64,000 nucleotides of DNA from contig PDUO01000014.1 in NCBI GenBank assembly GCA_003008705.1, positions 408,696-472,695 of the forward strand, written 5' to 3'. The notes beneath the pieces were generated by a model. The model was not told where the DNA came from. It saw nothing but the letters and a program-made list of their open reading frames with translations, and did no database searches. Of the stretch, positions 46,506 to 58,112 are shown one piece after another. Within the stretch, counting starts at the first letter, position 1. Each line of letters opens with the position of its first letter. The translations under genes were made by a program, and so were the position numbers. Source of the DNA: Pezicula radicicola. Its lineage: Eukaryota; Ascomycota; Leotiomycetes; Helotiales; Dermateaceae.

Positions 46506-47709
46506 TCCTCTTCAGAAGAACCGCGACAGACAGAGACAACTGGGGCTTCTCTGTAGTTCGTTCCAAGCCACTGTACCACTTCGATGGCACACCTGGCAGT
46601 TGCTGTTGCAATTTAGGTTTTGGAATGAATCGAGTTTCCAATGTTGTTGTGGGGGAAATAATGGGAATGAAAGCGGGGAAGAAAAATCGATTTGTGCTTT
46701 TAGCAAGCGCAAGGCTAGCTTAACTTCTGTGAATTTTAACTTATATTATATCGTTAACGCGAAATAGTCATATCTAGAGTAATTCTTGTATTCAATCAAT
46801 CTCCATGCATCGTTGGATACCTACCTAACTACCTAAGTTAGGTAGGTAGATTCTCCATCACGGATTCATTGCTAATTTACCGAACGGCGTTGAAAGAATT
46901 CCACTCCTGAATAAGTTTTTATAGATAGGCTTTGGTTTGCACAATGATTATGACAAAATCTTAAGACTATTGTGATTGATTATAGCAATTTGTACAAGTC
47001 CATTTGGAAACCTACTTAACCTAGCAACCTGAGCAGGCAAGCAAGTGTCATTAGGGCGTCTCGCTTAACCTGTTTACATTGCACAGAAAAGTGGGGCTAC
47101 CAAACCAGAGCTGCCAAAAAAGACAAAATTGTGGAAGTCCAAAAAAGAAGCCTGTTCATGGATATGACTAGCCAAAAAGGCAAGAGTAGAAGTTTAGAGT
47201 AGCAAAACAGTCCTAAAGAGGAGGATATCTCCTCAATTTTTCCGCCAATACCTCTCGTAAGAGGAAATGAGCTGCCAAGCGGTAGACCCAAAACCGATTG
47301 TTAGTCAGTTTTTCGGATGCCCTAATTGTGGTTTCTTTGCTAAAGTGAGCTCTGGACCCCTCCACCACGGACACATTCATTGAGAGGGAAGTTGATATTT
47401 CAATATTTAAGTGCTTCTGAGTTATCTGGCTCGCTTAAGCCCCTTAATATCTCGTTTAGTTGCCAAGACAAATGTTGTGTTTACCTATCTAGTGTCTGGA
47501 TAAAAGGGATTGCTTCAACGGTAGAATTATCTTAGCTTTTTGATTGTCTTACACAAGACTACGAGCCATTGTCGTTGTGATTCCTGTACATGTCTCGCGA
47601 TGTTGCTTGGGTAGTTAGGCAGCAGCATTGCTGTGGGTCACTACGCGCGCGTCGAACTTAGCCCATCGCCAAAGTCTTTTACATCAAATCCACTTGCAAA
47701 ACATCTTTC
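46506..47709. other. Intergenic, with one perfect inverted repeat
   Basis: No gene is supported. Frames are short and lack domains. It contains the palindrome at 46818-46848. Confidence 0.45.
46818..46848. repeat. Perfect 13-bp inverted repeat with 5-bp spacer
   Basis: TACCTACCTAACT and its exact reverse complement flank ACCTA. The arms also contain the direct repeat TACC/TACC. This could form a hairpin in RNA or DNA. Confidence 0.9.
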
Positions 47710-47901
47710 ATGACAAAAGCAACGAATCCTCAAAGTCCTTTTCCCACCTCTCAATTTGCCAACTCCCTTGGCAACGTTCCCTTCGAAGGAAATAAAAGTC
47801 ACTCTCAATTAGCAAAAGGCAAGCCACAATATATTCTATCTCAACAAATATGCCATGTGATCTTGATTCAACTATGCTCATACCTTTCCCAGCTTCCCAT
47901 A

Positions 47902-48312
47902 ATGTCCTACAAACTCTACAAAACAGAACATCTCGGCGGCCCCAGGAATCACGTACGAATATTTGTTGAAACAAACGAAAAACTAGACAATGGCATCACG
48001 AGCGGGCAAATCTACCACGCAACAGGTACAATCCTCATGGGAATGATATATGAAACTCGGCGTGAAAAGTGTCCAGAGCTTGATGAAACGTATGTACCTG
48101 GCTCAAAGAAATTGGTTGGTGAGATTCGGAAAGAGGATTTGGGGAAGCTAGATCAAGCTTGTAAAGAGGTGGAGCCTCCTGGGGCACAGTTGAAGCTTAA
48201 TGGGCAGCGTAAAGATCCTTCGACACCGATTAGGAGATGTAGGGAATGGGTTGAGGAGGTTTTGGAGAAGGTTGTTGGGGAGGGGTTGGTTTTTGGAGGG
48301 GAAAGTGTTTGA
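47902..48312 (+). CDS. Small unrecognised protein, 136 aa
   Basis: The frame is open from 47710, but residues before MSYKLYKTEHLGG look like translated leader sequence, so I start at 47902. The protein has a compact, globular look: NHVRIFVETNEK and GQIYHATGTILMGMIYETRR resemble a beta-rich fold. A charged region follows (PELDETYVPGSKKLVGEIRKEDL), then CREWVEEVLEKVV. The pattern HVRIFVE...IYHATG...RCREWVEEVL recalls small single-domain proteins common in ascomycetes, but I cannot name the family. No intron, signal peptide or membrane segment is visible. Confidence 0.7.
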   Translation: MSYKLYKTEHLGGPRNHVRIFVETNEKLDNGITSGQIYHATGTILMGMIYETRREKCPELDETYVPGSKKLVGEIRKEDLGKLDQACKEVEPPGAQLKLNGQRKDPSTPIRRCREWVEEVLEKVVGEGLVFGGESV

Positions 48313-48735
48313 TACGGTACGTGGTTGAGTGGAAAACTGGTTGCTGTTTTGGTATCCTTATTGTGTCAAAGGTTGAAGAATCTTGAGTTTATAACCTATT
48401 TATAGGTTTTTTACTCTAATGACTTTTTGCGAATGATCACTTTCTTTGAGCAATGCTGTGAAAGGGAGAACGAAGCCTATCTGGCCCCTCCAAAGAAATT
48501 TCTGAATAGTAAATGTATCTTATTATTACTCTAACATACTAATTTACAACCATTACACACATTATTAACTAACTTCTAAACTCCATTTTTTATCAGCCAG
48601 GCCCAAAAAAACGAAACCAAACTCTTTTTCTCTAAAAATTATTATGTTGTATGATCCAAACGCCTTGAAAAAGCCACTCCCATCTAATATTGTTCTTAAA
48701 AACATCCACAAATACCTTTACACCATCTAATATAT
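48313..48735. other. AT-rich 3' flanks
   Basis: Convergent ends of the small gene and the Ser/Thr-rich protein gene. Nothing else was seen. Confidence 0.5.
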
Positions 48736-49884
48736 CTAGTAAGCCGGAGTGGTGCTTGGTCCGGAGTTAGTCCTGCCGGTAATCCAAGAGCTCGGATAGC
48801 TAGTGCTGGTGATCGTTTCGATAATGGTGGTTGTTGCTGTGAGAGTAGAGTAAATGACGCTGGGTGTAGGACAAACGACGTCTGTTGGATATGGTGGGAG
48901 CGAGGTAATTTGTGGCGAAGCTGGGGAAGCGGTCAAGGAGTTATCAGATTCTGTGCAGGGAGTACTTGTGGGGGACTCCGACTCGTGGGTTGATTCTGGA
49001 CTAGAGATAGAGGTGGTGGTTTGGTAAGGTGTTGAAGCGCTTACTGCAGATGTGGGTGCTGACGTCCCTGTCATTTCGGATTCTGGACATGGAGTTGTGG
49101 ATGGTGCATTGGTAGGCCCAACCTCAATGCTGGTCTTTGAGGATGGTACTGATGGGCTTGAGATGGATGCAGTTATGGTTATGGACTCTGGGGAAGAGCC
49201 GCTCTCAGTTGGCGAGAGTGTCTCCGTGAAAATCCTGGAGGAAGTTCCGGAGGAGCTTGAAAGATTTCCCAATGCTGTCCAAGATGGACCTGTGTATCTG
49301 CTAGTAACTTCGGAGATTGACAAAGTTACTGGGATTGTGCTGGAAGCGCCTACTGGGCCCACGGTAGCCGAAGTATGGCTTAATATAAGCGCTCTTGATG
49401 ATTTACTAGAGGTCGCTGTTGGAAGTGAAGAATCTGGGATAGTTTCTGGTGATGTTGGGGACGAAGTACTAGAGGAGGTTGGAAGAGGAGAGTGGGCGGC
49501 TATGCTTGCCAATGACAACGATCCAGCAGCAGTCCAGGTTGGCTCAGAAGCATTCCAAAGTGAGGTACTCGAAATGGGTGCAGAGCCCCCGTTAGGACCT
49601 GGGGTACCAGGGAAGGCGCTAGATGTAACAGTGCTTTCGTCAGACCAGCTCTTCGTTGTCTCATTGGAAACAGAGCCGGTTGCATATGACGAAGGTAATG
49701 AAGTTGCTGTGACTGTGACTGTTGGAACCGCTAATGGGTTGACTGTGATGTATGAAGTAACAGCCGGAAGGCACACGGACGATATATTGTCACCCAACTC
49801 ATTGCGCCTATCTAGTGGCTTAGCCCAAGTAGAGGTTGACAAAACGAGAATTGCAACCGCAACGAAGCTGGAGCATAGAGACAT
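48736..49884 (-). CDS. Secreted Ser/Thr-rich mucin-like protein, 382 aa
   Basis: A single exon. The N-terminus is a signal peptide (SSFVAVAILVLSTSTWA), followed by KPLDRR, a possible Kex2 cut site at residues 22-27. A short Cys-containing segment (SSVCLPAVTSYITV) precedes about 300 residues dominated by Ser, Thr and Pro, expected to be heavily O-glycosylated. The end (TATTTIIETITSTSYPSSW ... TTPAY) has no hydrophobic tail, so a GPI anchor is unlikely. Two other Cys occur late, near SESPTSTPCTESD and DVVCPTPS. The likely place is the cell wall or matrix. The antisense frame of 279 codons is a shadow caused by the biased composition. Confidence 0.8.
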   Translation of the reverse strand: MSLCSSFVAVAILVLSTSTWAKPLDRRNELGDNISSVCLPAVTSYITVNPLAVPTVTVTATSLPSSYATGSVSNETTKSWSDESTVTSSAFPGTPGPNGGSAPISSTSLWNASEPTWTAAGSLSLASIAAHSPLPTSSSTSSPTSPETIPDSSLPTATSSKSSRALILSHTSATVGPVGASSTIPVTLSISEVTSRYTGPSWTALGNLSSSSGTSSRIFTETLSPTESGSSPESITITASISSPSVPSSKTSIEVGPTNAPSTTPCPESEMTGTSAPTSAVSASTPYQTTTSISSPESTHESESPTSTPCTESDNSLTASPASPQITSLPPYPTDVVCPTPSVIYSTLTATTTIIETITSTSYPSSWITGRTNSGPSTTPAY

Positions 49885-51172
49885 TATATAAGATTGTTGA
49901 AAGGTTGCTCTTCGTAAATAATGAGGGGTAGATACGCGTTGCGATTCGGCAATGAGAAGGTTAAGAAGTGAAGGAGAGAGAGAGATGTCAGTTGACTTGG
50001 GTAACTTAGTTGAGCTGAGAATGAATGTGATGATCTGAAAATGAAAGTTGTTGCTGATGGAAATAACAACAGTGTAATGTATGCCTCTTTATAATGATCG
50101 TATCCTAAACTTCTACAACGACCTTTCCCACGGCTCTCTGTAAGGTAGTGTTATGGTTGTTAGTTTTCCGATATATTGATCTACCTTGCAGTGCAATAGT
50201 TGCTAATGAGCGCACCCACACCACGAAGGATACCGCGGGAAATCATCCTGTCCTGCACAATAGTTTTCTGGAACAAGGCTACTTCCAGCCTTGCAAGGAG
50301 ACTGCAATTGAAACTCACTTTCGCTTCAAAGCCAAGAGCAAGTCGGCTAAGGACGGATGACGAAAAGGAGGAGACAAGGTGGAAGCAAGGGCTAGCCAAA
50401 CAATAAACCAATTCAGCCTGAAGTCCGGGGACAACAAAGAGCCTCAGACAAACACTCACCCTGCGTCACGAAATCTATGCTTCCATCATTGCAAGGATCG
50501 TCTTGGCAATAACCGGTCACAATGATGTTTAGGACCAATACAGTAAACAAAGACTAGGCGTTTAATACACGCTAAGCCCATACAATCCTTCGATTTCTAT
50601 TAGCAACAGTAAAATATTCTAGAACCAGCGAAAAGGAAAATAAGTGGCCTCTACGATGTGGCTCCCTGGTTCGCCAGCGTGTCCACGTCCACTGCCACTT
50701 GGCAAGGCGTTTACCAAATCGTTGCTAAAGGAAGGGAGTATGATGGTGATTCATGATAGCTATGGCCGAATATGCCTTTTGCATAGGAATAGATTTCTGT
50801 ACGATGGGTTAATCACGAAACGCGAAAGGAGTCTTTACGATGTTGTTGATAGACTGCGAGGATAAGGGTACGGGGTGCTCCATACGCAATTTTCATTACT
50901 GTAGCGCTAGCCTATTTGGGTTGGGGCCATAATATGGTTTGTTTTTTTGATGCGATATCGTTTGGCCGATGCTATCTCCTTTCTGGCGCTCTCCACGCCT
51001 TACATTCAATACAGCAGTCCTTCCTTATTCCAGCTGTTCCCTTGATCTTGTATAGCTGTGTTCATTGGATATACACTTCTATGAGGGGCGCCTAGTGCTG
51101 GAGCTTGAGGAGGTAGCGGCGGTGTCTCCATCTGCGACCTAGTTGTCTCTCGACGTCAACGTCTGTACAGTC
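49885..51172. other. Divergent promoter region
   Basis: Between the mucin-like gene (minus) and the LAMTOR-like gene (plus). No gene is supported. A lone, weak minisatellite-like unit (TTGACTTGGGTAACTTAG) occurs at about 49992-50009. Confidence 0.45.
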
Positions 51173-51798
51173 ATGGGAGCTTGTGCATCTTGTCTTGGGC
51201 TTGATCGCGAGCGCGAAGGATCTGAAGAGGTGCGTTCGGGAAATTTACTGGTGTTCTTGGTACTTGCTGATCATCTTATGCGCAACAGGACGAGCAATCT
51301 AGGCTACTCTTCGACGACCCCCATTCAAACCAATATGGAAGTTTCGGGGAGCAGAACAATGGCCTAATCCAGGCTGACCCACAGGAAGTTCAAAGGGAGG
51401 CGGAGGCGCTTTCAAATGTGCAGAGAGATACAAACAAGTACGTAGCTCTGGCTGTGATTGGAGATGCAGAGAAACATAATTAAGGAAGATGAAAGGCTAA
51501 CCCACCCCTTCGGTACAGCCACCTCGTCGATATCTATCCTATAAATGAACCAAAGGCAAAAGACGCCGGGCGAGAGCTACGGATACAACGATACCAAGAC
51601 ATTCTTGCAAAGATTTCTGCGCCCGTTCAATCGGACTCCCCACAACAATTCTCGGCTGGGGCCAACGCAAATCTGTCCGATGGTTGGGTATCAGAAGATG
51701 AAGATGTAGAGGATCTGAAGGCCTATGGGCAGATCAAAGTCGAAGACGTTGGTCCAATACTCGGAGGATTTGCAGATGCGGAATTGGCCATGAAGTGA
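51173..51798 (+). CDS. LAMTOR1/Ego1(Meh1)-like lipid-anchored TORC1 scaffold, 161 aa
   Basis: Three exons: 51173-51229, 51289-51437 and 51519-51798. The introns of 59 and 81 nt have branch sites CTGAT and CTAAC. The first exon encodes just 19 residues and starts MGACASCLGL. This is a textbook N-myristoylation (Gly2) plus double palmitoylation (Cys4, Cys7) signal. An acidic stretch with EEDEQSRLLFDDP follows (a possible dileucine-type sorting motif), then helical QREAEALSNVQRDTNNHLVDIY and RELRIQRYQDILAKI, and an acidic Trp motif DGWVSEDEDVEDL. This layout matches LAMTOR1 and fungal Ego1/Meh1. These anchor the Ragulator/EGO complex on the vacuole or late endosome for Rag GTPase and TORC1 signalling. 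No exon is long, so simple ORF calling misses it. Confidence 0.8.
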
Positions 51799-52857
51799 AC
51801 ATGGATATTTATTGCATCACTGCATATATAATGTTCGCGGCGTACTGGCGTTGGATGATCGTTTCGATACCCTCATACCTGGACCGCACCTCGCAGCACC
51901 TTTCAGGGAGGATGGCCCAAGTTGGTGGGAGTTGTGCGATATGACTGGACCACATAAGCGTTCGGTCATGCCTTGTATCATTGCCTCATTTCCTTTGTTA
52001 AAAGCGCATTGTTCACTGGCTGCAGGACCAAATTCACAGAACCTATCAAGTGGTTCTGCAGGCAATGCAGTCAGATATCCATTGAGGGTTAGCCACGTTC
52101 ACAAATAACACTTCATCCAAGTCTTGTCAGGTCTGTCTCATAAAGTATGGGAGCATCCCTCTCTTCTCTCTGGAGCGCATTTCAACTTCTTCTCTGGCAA
52201 CTTGTCATCTAAGGTTTCTGTGCTGAAGTCTACGGCATACTGTGTGTATTTCTTGTCATGCGTCAGCTAATTTGTCCAGGCGCTTAAGCGAAACTCACAC
52301 AGCCTGTAAGACAGTTGCAGCTTAGAAGATATTTCTTCTTCTTCCTTCTCCGACTCAACACATTTGGCTCGCCCTGCGAATCGCCTCGGCTGAGCCCTGG
52401 TGTATCTGGCTCACTGCAGTCTATCTGCCCCGTTGTCGTATCCAAGTCGACGTCGGCCAGCTTCGCTATTGCGTCTAAGCGCCGACCACCCTGTTGGAAA
52501 TTAGCATTTCTACAACCGGGTTCTTCGCCGGTTTCTTCACTTGAGTGTCTGTTTCACCGCCACACTGGACAGTCACTATTACTTTGCGAAGTAGTTTCTG
52601 AGATGGTTTCGTTTCATCGTTATGAGCTACTGCTACCTTTCAAGAACCAGATTTATTCGATTTCACCCGTTACAGCTCCACCCCTTCCCACCTTCCAAGC
52701 ACTTTCCAATTTCAAGGCTGCTTGCGAAGAACGGTACAAAGAAACGAAACAACAAACGAAACTCGTTATCCAGACCCAAACTCTCAACCGATCGAACGCA
52801 GTCTTTACTAGTTCTGAATGGTCAGCATGGTATTGTTAATGGAGAGGTATTGGGTAG
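51799..52857. other. Convergent region, no gene supported
   Basis: A plus-strand frame at 52315-52839 is Ser/Pro-rich without domains and overlaps the next gene's 3' flank. I treat it as chance. Confidence 0.45.
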
Positions 52858-53196
52858 TCATACCAAGGTCATATTCTTCCTTTGGCGCTCTCGCTGGAGC
52901 TCGTTTATCTCCTTCTCCAGGAGATAGATCTCCTCCTTGGACTTTTCAATCGAGGATTTCCTGCCGCCTTCCCGCTCCCAGCGTCGAATTCTGTCTTCTT
53001 CTTTACGGATCTTGTTCCATTTGACATCGAGCTTGGTACAGAGCTTGCACTTTCCGCCAGCTGGGTGTGGATAGGTGTGCATGATCAGCTTCATACCACA
53101 AGTCTCGCCGGTTCGGTACTCCTTGGTACAGTGGGCGCGAAAGGAACCCCACTTGTAGTCACCGCATTCGAATTGGTATTGGTCGTAGTAGCACAT
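52858..53196 (-). CDS. Small conserved-looking Cys-motif protein with coiled coil, 112 aa
   Basis: The N-terminal half has four or five well-spaced Cys/His motifs: MCYYDQYQFECGDYKWG, HCTKEYRTGETC and KCKLCTKLD. This spacing suggests a small zinc-binding or disulfide fold. The C-terminal half is a highly charged helix (RKEEDRIRRWEREGGRK, EKSKEEIYLLEKEINELQRE) with coiled-coil character. The same layout (MCYYDQY start, Cys pairs, EGG, charged helix) is familiar from unnamed ascomycete proteins, but no function is known to me. The leader upstream (53197-53583) may hold a 5' intron. Confidence 0.75.
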   Translation of the reverse strand: MCYYDQYQFECGDYKWGSFRAHCTKEYRTGETCGMKLIMHTYPHPAGGKCKLCTKLDVKWNKIRKEEDRIRRWEREGGRKSSIEKSKEEIYLLEKEINELQRERQRKNMTLV

Positions 53197-55737
53197 ATTG
53201 GACTGGAGAGGCTAGACTGCATAGGTGTCAGAAGAAGAGGTTTAATTAAGGAGATGAAACAGTAAAGCACGCCAGCATGGGCACTTACTAGTTGCCGTTC
53301 GAGGACGATGTTCAGGATGGTTGTTGTGAGTGTTGGTCCAAGGTCGAAGGGTCAAAAGAGTATGGATGTCTTTGTGGGATGGGTGGCAGATATTTGAATA
53401 AGAGGAGGAAGATGTGGTATTGGGATGCTGATGTTGAAACAAAACTCTGGAATGGTGGATTTGAGGGATATTTATACATGAGTTCTCCATGGTCAAACAA
53501 CGCCAGGACTTGTTGACCTCTCGATCGATCGAAGAAAGGCTCCCTCCTCGTTGCCAGCCCTTGCCAAAATCGAAGGCCATCACTTCTGTATTCGAAGCAA
53601 CCGACCTCTCAGATACCCTTCATCCTTTGGTGGAACTTGTGGTCGGCCATATGGTGCATGCATCACGGTGCCAACGGCCTGCTCGTCGAACGATCTAGAG
53701 TTGTGGCTACCTATCACAACCATACACGCATCTTCGATTTGAGGAACGATCCGGGACGAAGTTATTTTCTCCTCTCTTGCCTCGTGTTAGGGGTGTCTCT
53801 TGTTGGCTCCTACACGTCCTGTGGAAAATTTAGGCTTGAGAAGTATCTCAAGCGATGTTCTTGGCCGCATATGCAAGAGCATGCGTTTTCTATCACGTTA
53901 TAGTTTGTTGTCCCGTTATTTCTTTGCTCTAAGATTGCCACCGGTAGTTTGACTGACTAGTGCAAAGAAGAAGAACGTTTTATGTGGGGCTTGCCGTCGA
54001 GTGATGGACACGGGATCAACCACACACACACCCTGGATAGGGTTTCCATCAACCACTTGTGGTGGAAGAATTTATGGCCGATATTGGACACGCCTTGCGT
54101 TCAGCTAGCAATATCCATGGGGAAACGCGGATACAGAGGAATTCCTTCCGCGGTCATGCTCCTGTTGGTGTGTCTACCAGGAGCCCTGCCATTTGATTTA
54201 TCATCTCTCCTTGGTCGCCTCAACTTGCTTGCTTTGCAGCTTCCAAGGCTCACTGGTGTTGTCTTCTGGAGTATTCACATGTTGGTGGCTTGGACGCTTC
54301 ATTGTCACCAACCTTCGCGGTTGGTCTTTGCTCACGAACCTCTGCCGGACGCTATATCTTTCATTGGGACCTGGGCAAGTCTGCTGACGAGCAATGCACC
54401 ACGAAAGGAAGGAACCTATGGTCTACGGCCCGGGAAGCCTGCATACACAAGTTGAAGGTCGATCCAACGTACACGAAAACTCCACGTCCCTCGAGGCTAC
54501 GAATCATCTGCACGAGGGTGTGAACGATGTGTTGTCAGTGATGGCTAAAGCCATTTCAAACCATCCTCATCACTTTGCATAAAGCACATATGAGTACAAT
54601 ATGACTATCTGCAGATCTAGAGAACCTTCTCCACTTGGATGAAAGGCCATTGTTAAGATGTTGGTTGGAGAGCTTTCCAATGATGCCAACACTGACGTGG
54701 CGACCCCTTGCTGGCTCACCTAGGCTTTCGGTCCACCCATTTCGTGAGGCTTGGGTTGTCAGTGAATCCAGTTGAGTACAACATATTTTCATCATATATG
54801 CAAGTGTTTTGAGGATTGGCCTACTTTTGGACATTGGGCTACTTATCCGTTATCCAAGGAAATTCATTCATTCAAGAGCATGCTTGATTGAGCTCAGAAT
54901 CCTGATGATCTCTATACTGGTCTCTCCACTCCTCATATGATTATCAATACCTTGACAATAACAAAGTTTAGCTGGCAATATGCATAACCTATCACACCTG
55001 TCGTGGGCGTCAACTTGCTGCGGATGATCATGGAAGAACCTACTGCAGATTCAAGAGGCGGAGAGCCATCACCGAGTGTGTGAAGTCATCGTCCGCTATG
55101 AGAGTATCAACGGGGATCAGGGGTCTCTAGCTGTGCGGTGAAGAGAGAGGCATAGTTCAAGCGAATGTGGGATTCTTGGGGAGGGGCTGGTTCAAGCAAG
55201 CCAGGTAAGAGAGTGACTTGGCCTCCCTCTTGTTGGAGCAGGACTTTTGGCCCTCTACCGCTGTTTACTCACAATTCCGCGCCCCCAATTCGCTCATTCG
55301 TCAATCAAAAGGTAAACAAGGCCCAATCGAAGACCACAAGCGAGTCTCTGGATTTCCCACGGATTGCCTACCTTTAAAAGCGCAATTGAAGCCTTTTATA
55401 TCTCAAAAATTTATATGGCAGTCAATTTCGTGACGTTGAAATTTACTCCTTAGGCTTACCTTTCTGTCGGGTCTGATTGAAATCATGTGTTTAACAGTTA
55501 CTGCGGACGGGTAGAGCCCTACCCAATTAGATGATAAAGGTGGGCTACAAGATGGAAGAGAGCACGAGGCAGCCTCACGAATTGGCTGCTTTGGATTTTG
55601 ATTGGCTGCAACCTGTGTGGGAGGCTTCAACCTGTAGAAATGATAGATTTTCGTGCTAGTTTCGTGGAGGCGAGGCGAGAGTCATGGCAACAACAAAGTC
55701 AAACGTGCAGTCGCGGTGGTTTGATTTTGGTCGCAGC

Positions 55738-55775
55738 TGGTCAGTGGTCATCAGTGGTCAATGGTCAGTGGTCAC
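55738..55775 (+). repeat. Short tandem of TCAGTGGTCA/ATGGTCAG units
   Basis: The stretch is built from repeated GGTCA steps spaced 6-10 bases apart (five copies). Imperfect microsatellite. Confidence 0.75.
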
Positions 55776-57437
55776 ATCTACTTCCACCCGCTTCTGTGCT
55801 GGCTGCAGAAATGGCCGCAAGAAGGCCTGGCCCTGACCGACCGTACACCAATTTTTATTAATTGAGAACTTGAGCGCCTCAACCAAGGCTGCAAATGATT
55901 CTTTTTTTTATCCGAAGACTATTGCAAGTCGCTACTACAATTACACCGACGCTTGGAAGCCTCAGAGCCGCATTTAAGTCAAACGATGGCATTATTGGAC
56001 CGATCTTGTTGCAATAGCAATCGCCAACTCACCTATCGAAGGGCGTCGGTAAAACTAGTTGCGACTGGTGGAGAGTAATCCGAGTCAGGGCGCATTTGCA
56101 TGAGATCGCACAAATCGAGTATGCCCTGCTTCTTGCGTTGCAGGGACGAACAGCACATAAGGTAGCACTGTACCTGCGTACCTGGAGCTTTTTATTATTA
56201 GCCAATGGCACGTCGCTTATGCTTCTGCAACAGCATGCCTCGTTTTCACAAAGCCCAAACAAGTCAGGTGATGCATGGCCAAAACGACGACCTCAAGGTC
56301 TTTGAGACTTCGAGACTTCCATCGGTACTTGTTCTTCAGAATTATGCTTGTAAATACTTGAGACAACGCAGAGGGAGTTGTTCATCGACACGCATGTACT
56401 GTCTTCTCAACACGGTACGGAAGATTTACTGAAAGGAGTAGACCTCCGTTCTTGAAGGAAATCGCAACCAGAAACGTTTCGCACGTCCTCCAAAGTCTTT
56501 CAATACTCAGGTAAATTCCTTGAGCTCTCAAACCTTAATTATTGTATACATGGTGAATAACAAAGTTTGTAGTCATTGTAATTGCAAAGATACCTCTAGG
56601 GGTTGCCCTGTCGTGTCGGATCACTCATAACGAGCGACTGAGATCACAGTTTAATCAGAAAGTAAGCTAGACTCTCGTTGAAGCCCCAATCGCCTAAGCA
56701 CAAGTTACTGAATAGGTACTGATCTCAATCTTCTCTCGTTATCTCTACCTACGCGATGTACGATCGCCAAGAAAGCCCCTTTATATAAGCGAGCGAGGAA
56801 ATCCAGATCAAGTAAACGACCGCCATTGCCAGTTCCCACCAATCGAATTCTATGAAAACCGCCCGATATTTTCTTTCTATGTAATGGTCAATATTCTCAA
56901 ACTGTTCCAAACTCAACATTTCTCGCCATATGAGAGTTCACTGGAATAATCTTCAGTAGATGTCGATGTCTCAACTTCTTTCAATCCACACCTTGGTAAA
57001 CAGCGCTAGCAATTCCTTTCCCCGTTCCAAACATGTCTACGACCCTCGAACTCAGAACTTCAAGGCTTTGGGGAAAATTACAAGAAGAGAAAGACAAAGA
57101 GAGGAAAGTTGAGAAATGGAAAGTCCGAACTCGGGATCAATTTAGAAAAATTATTAACTCCTCATTCTCACGATATTTTCCGAACTAAATAATCCTTGAG
57201 GAATCTTGGAGCTTGCGAAAGTTGTTGGTTAGATACCTATTGATAATTTGGTGGAGATGGGTTCGGTTGGGGAGTGTGTTCTATGGGAGGTTGGTTACGT
57301 GGGGTCTGAGGAGTTGAGGACTGAAGATGTTGTATGGGGTTCCGGAAGGTTCCTGATAAATTGCACAATTGGCATTTGACACATTTTGTAGCGCTTTGTG
57401 CTCACAGCCCTGTTAGGTATTCAAAGAAAGTTGGTTG

Positions 57438-57517
57438 CCTAAATCAAGTAAGCTACCCAAGCGCAAACAAGTCAGTTATTCAAATCAAGTGAGTTACTTA
57501 AATGAAGTGAGTTACTG
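57438..57517 (+). repeat. Minisatellite-family site, about 4 units
   Basis: Units: AAATCAAGTAAGCTACCC, AAACAAGTCAGTTATTC, AAATCAAGTGAGTTACTT and AAATGAAGTGAGTTACTG. This is the dispersed family in its plus orientation. Of the sites in this window it comes closest to the consensus AAATCAAGTGAGTTACCC. Confidence 0.8.
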
Positions 57518-58032
57518 ATATTTAAAATTAAAAAACCGGCAGAACTCAGGTGGCATTGTTCAAACATCAATTTTAGCATTGTAAACGTATCAAGACCTTT
57601 CTGGGGTATGTACGTCAGTTTGATTATTTTTGTGTTGTTGAGGGAGATATATGATTAATTTCTTGGGGGTTCATTGTTAGTGTTTAAATCATTGTACTAT
57701 GCTAAAGATGGTAGTAATACAGTTGTTTGATTTGGTTTTTTGTGCTTCTTTTTGTTATGATTGTCTGGTGGATGATATATATGTCAGGGTTTTTCTAGTT
57801 TGATATTGTGAGTTTGTTGAGGGGTAAAAAGCAACCTATTAAGAAGGATGTTAGGTCAAGATTCGCTGTAGCTAATCATGGCTAGATCACGAAGCTAACG
57901 AGGAATAGGGACGTAGAGTGGATTTGTTCTCCTTATCTACTACTACTAGTATTGAGTGAGTAAAGTTTTTATGTATGCATCTGTACCTAAACTCCAACAG
58001 AAGGGTATTCCATCAATCTAACCACCATAAAA

Positions 58033-58053
58033 CGCCACGCCACGCCACGCCAT
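58033..58053 (+). repeat. (CCACG) tandem, about four units
   Basis: GCCACGCCACGCCACGCCA just downstream of the transporter's stop codon, on its 3' flank. Confidence 0.85.
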
Positions 58054-58112
58054 GTTATGCATTCAGTGATTACTTCTCTCTCCAAAGAAAAGAAAAAGAT
58101 ATTTTACAAGGC

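Larger units (their letters stand above)
53197..58112. other. Gene-poor stretch of about 4.9 kb
   Basis: No gene is supported with confidence. Between 53982 and 54582 several overlapping plus-strand frames change reading phase (the 54394-54582 frame ends GVNDVLSVMAKAISNHPHHF). This could be a decayed or multi-exon gene, but splice joins did not give one continuous protein. A (TGGTCA)-type tandem lies at 55738-55775, minisatellite units at 57438-57517 and a CCACG tandem at 58033-58053. Confidence 0.45.

Noticed and set aside
49052..49891. 279-codon plus-strand open frame
   Set aside because: Antisense shadow of the Ser/Thr-rich secreted protein. Its acidic Glu/Val-rich composition is the mirror of Ser/Thr codons.
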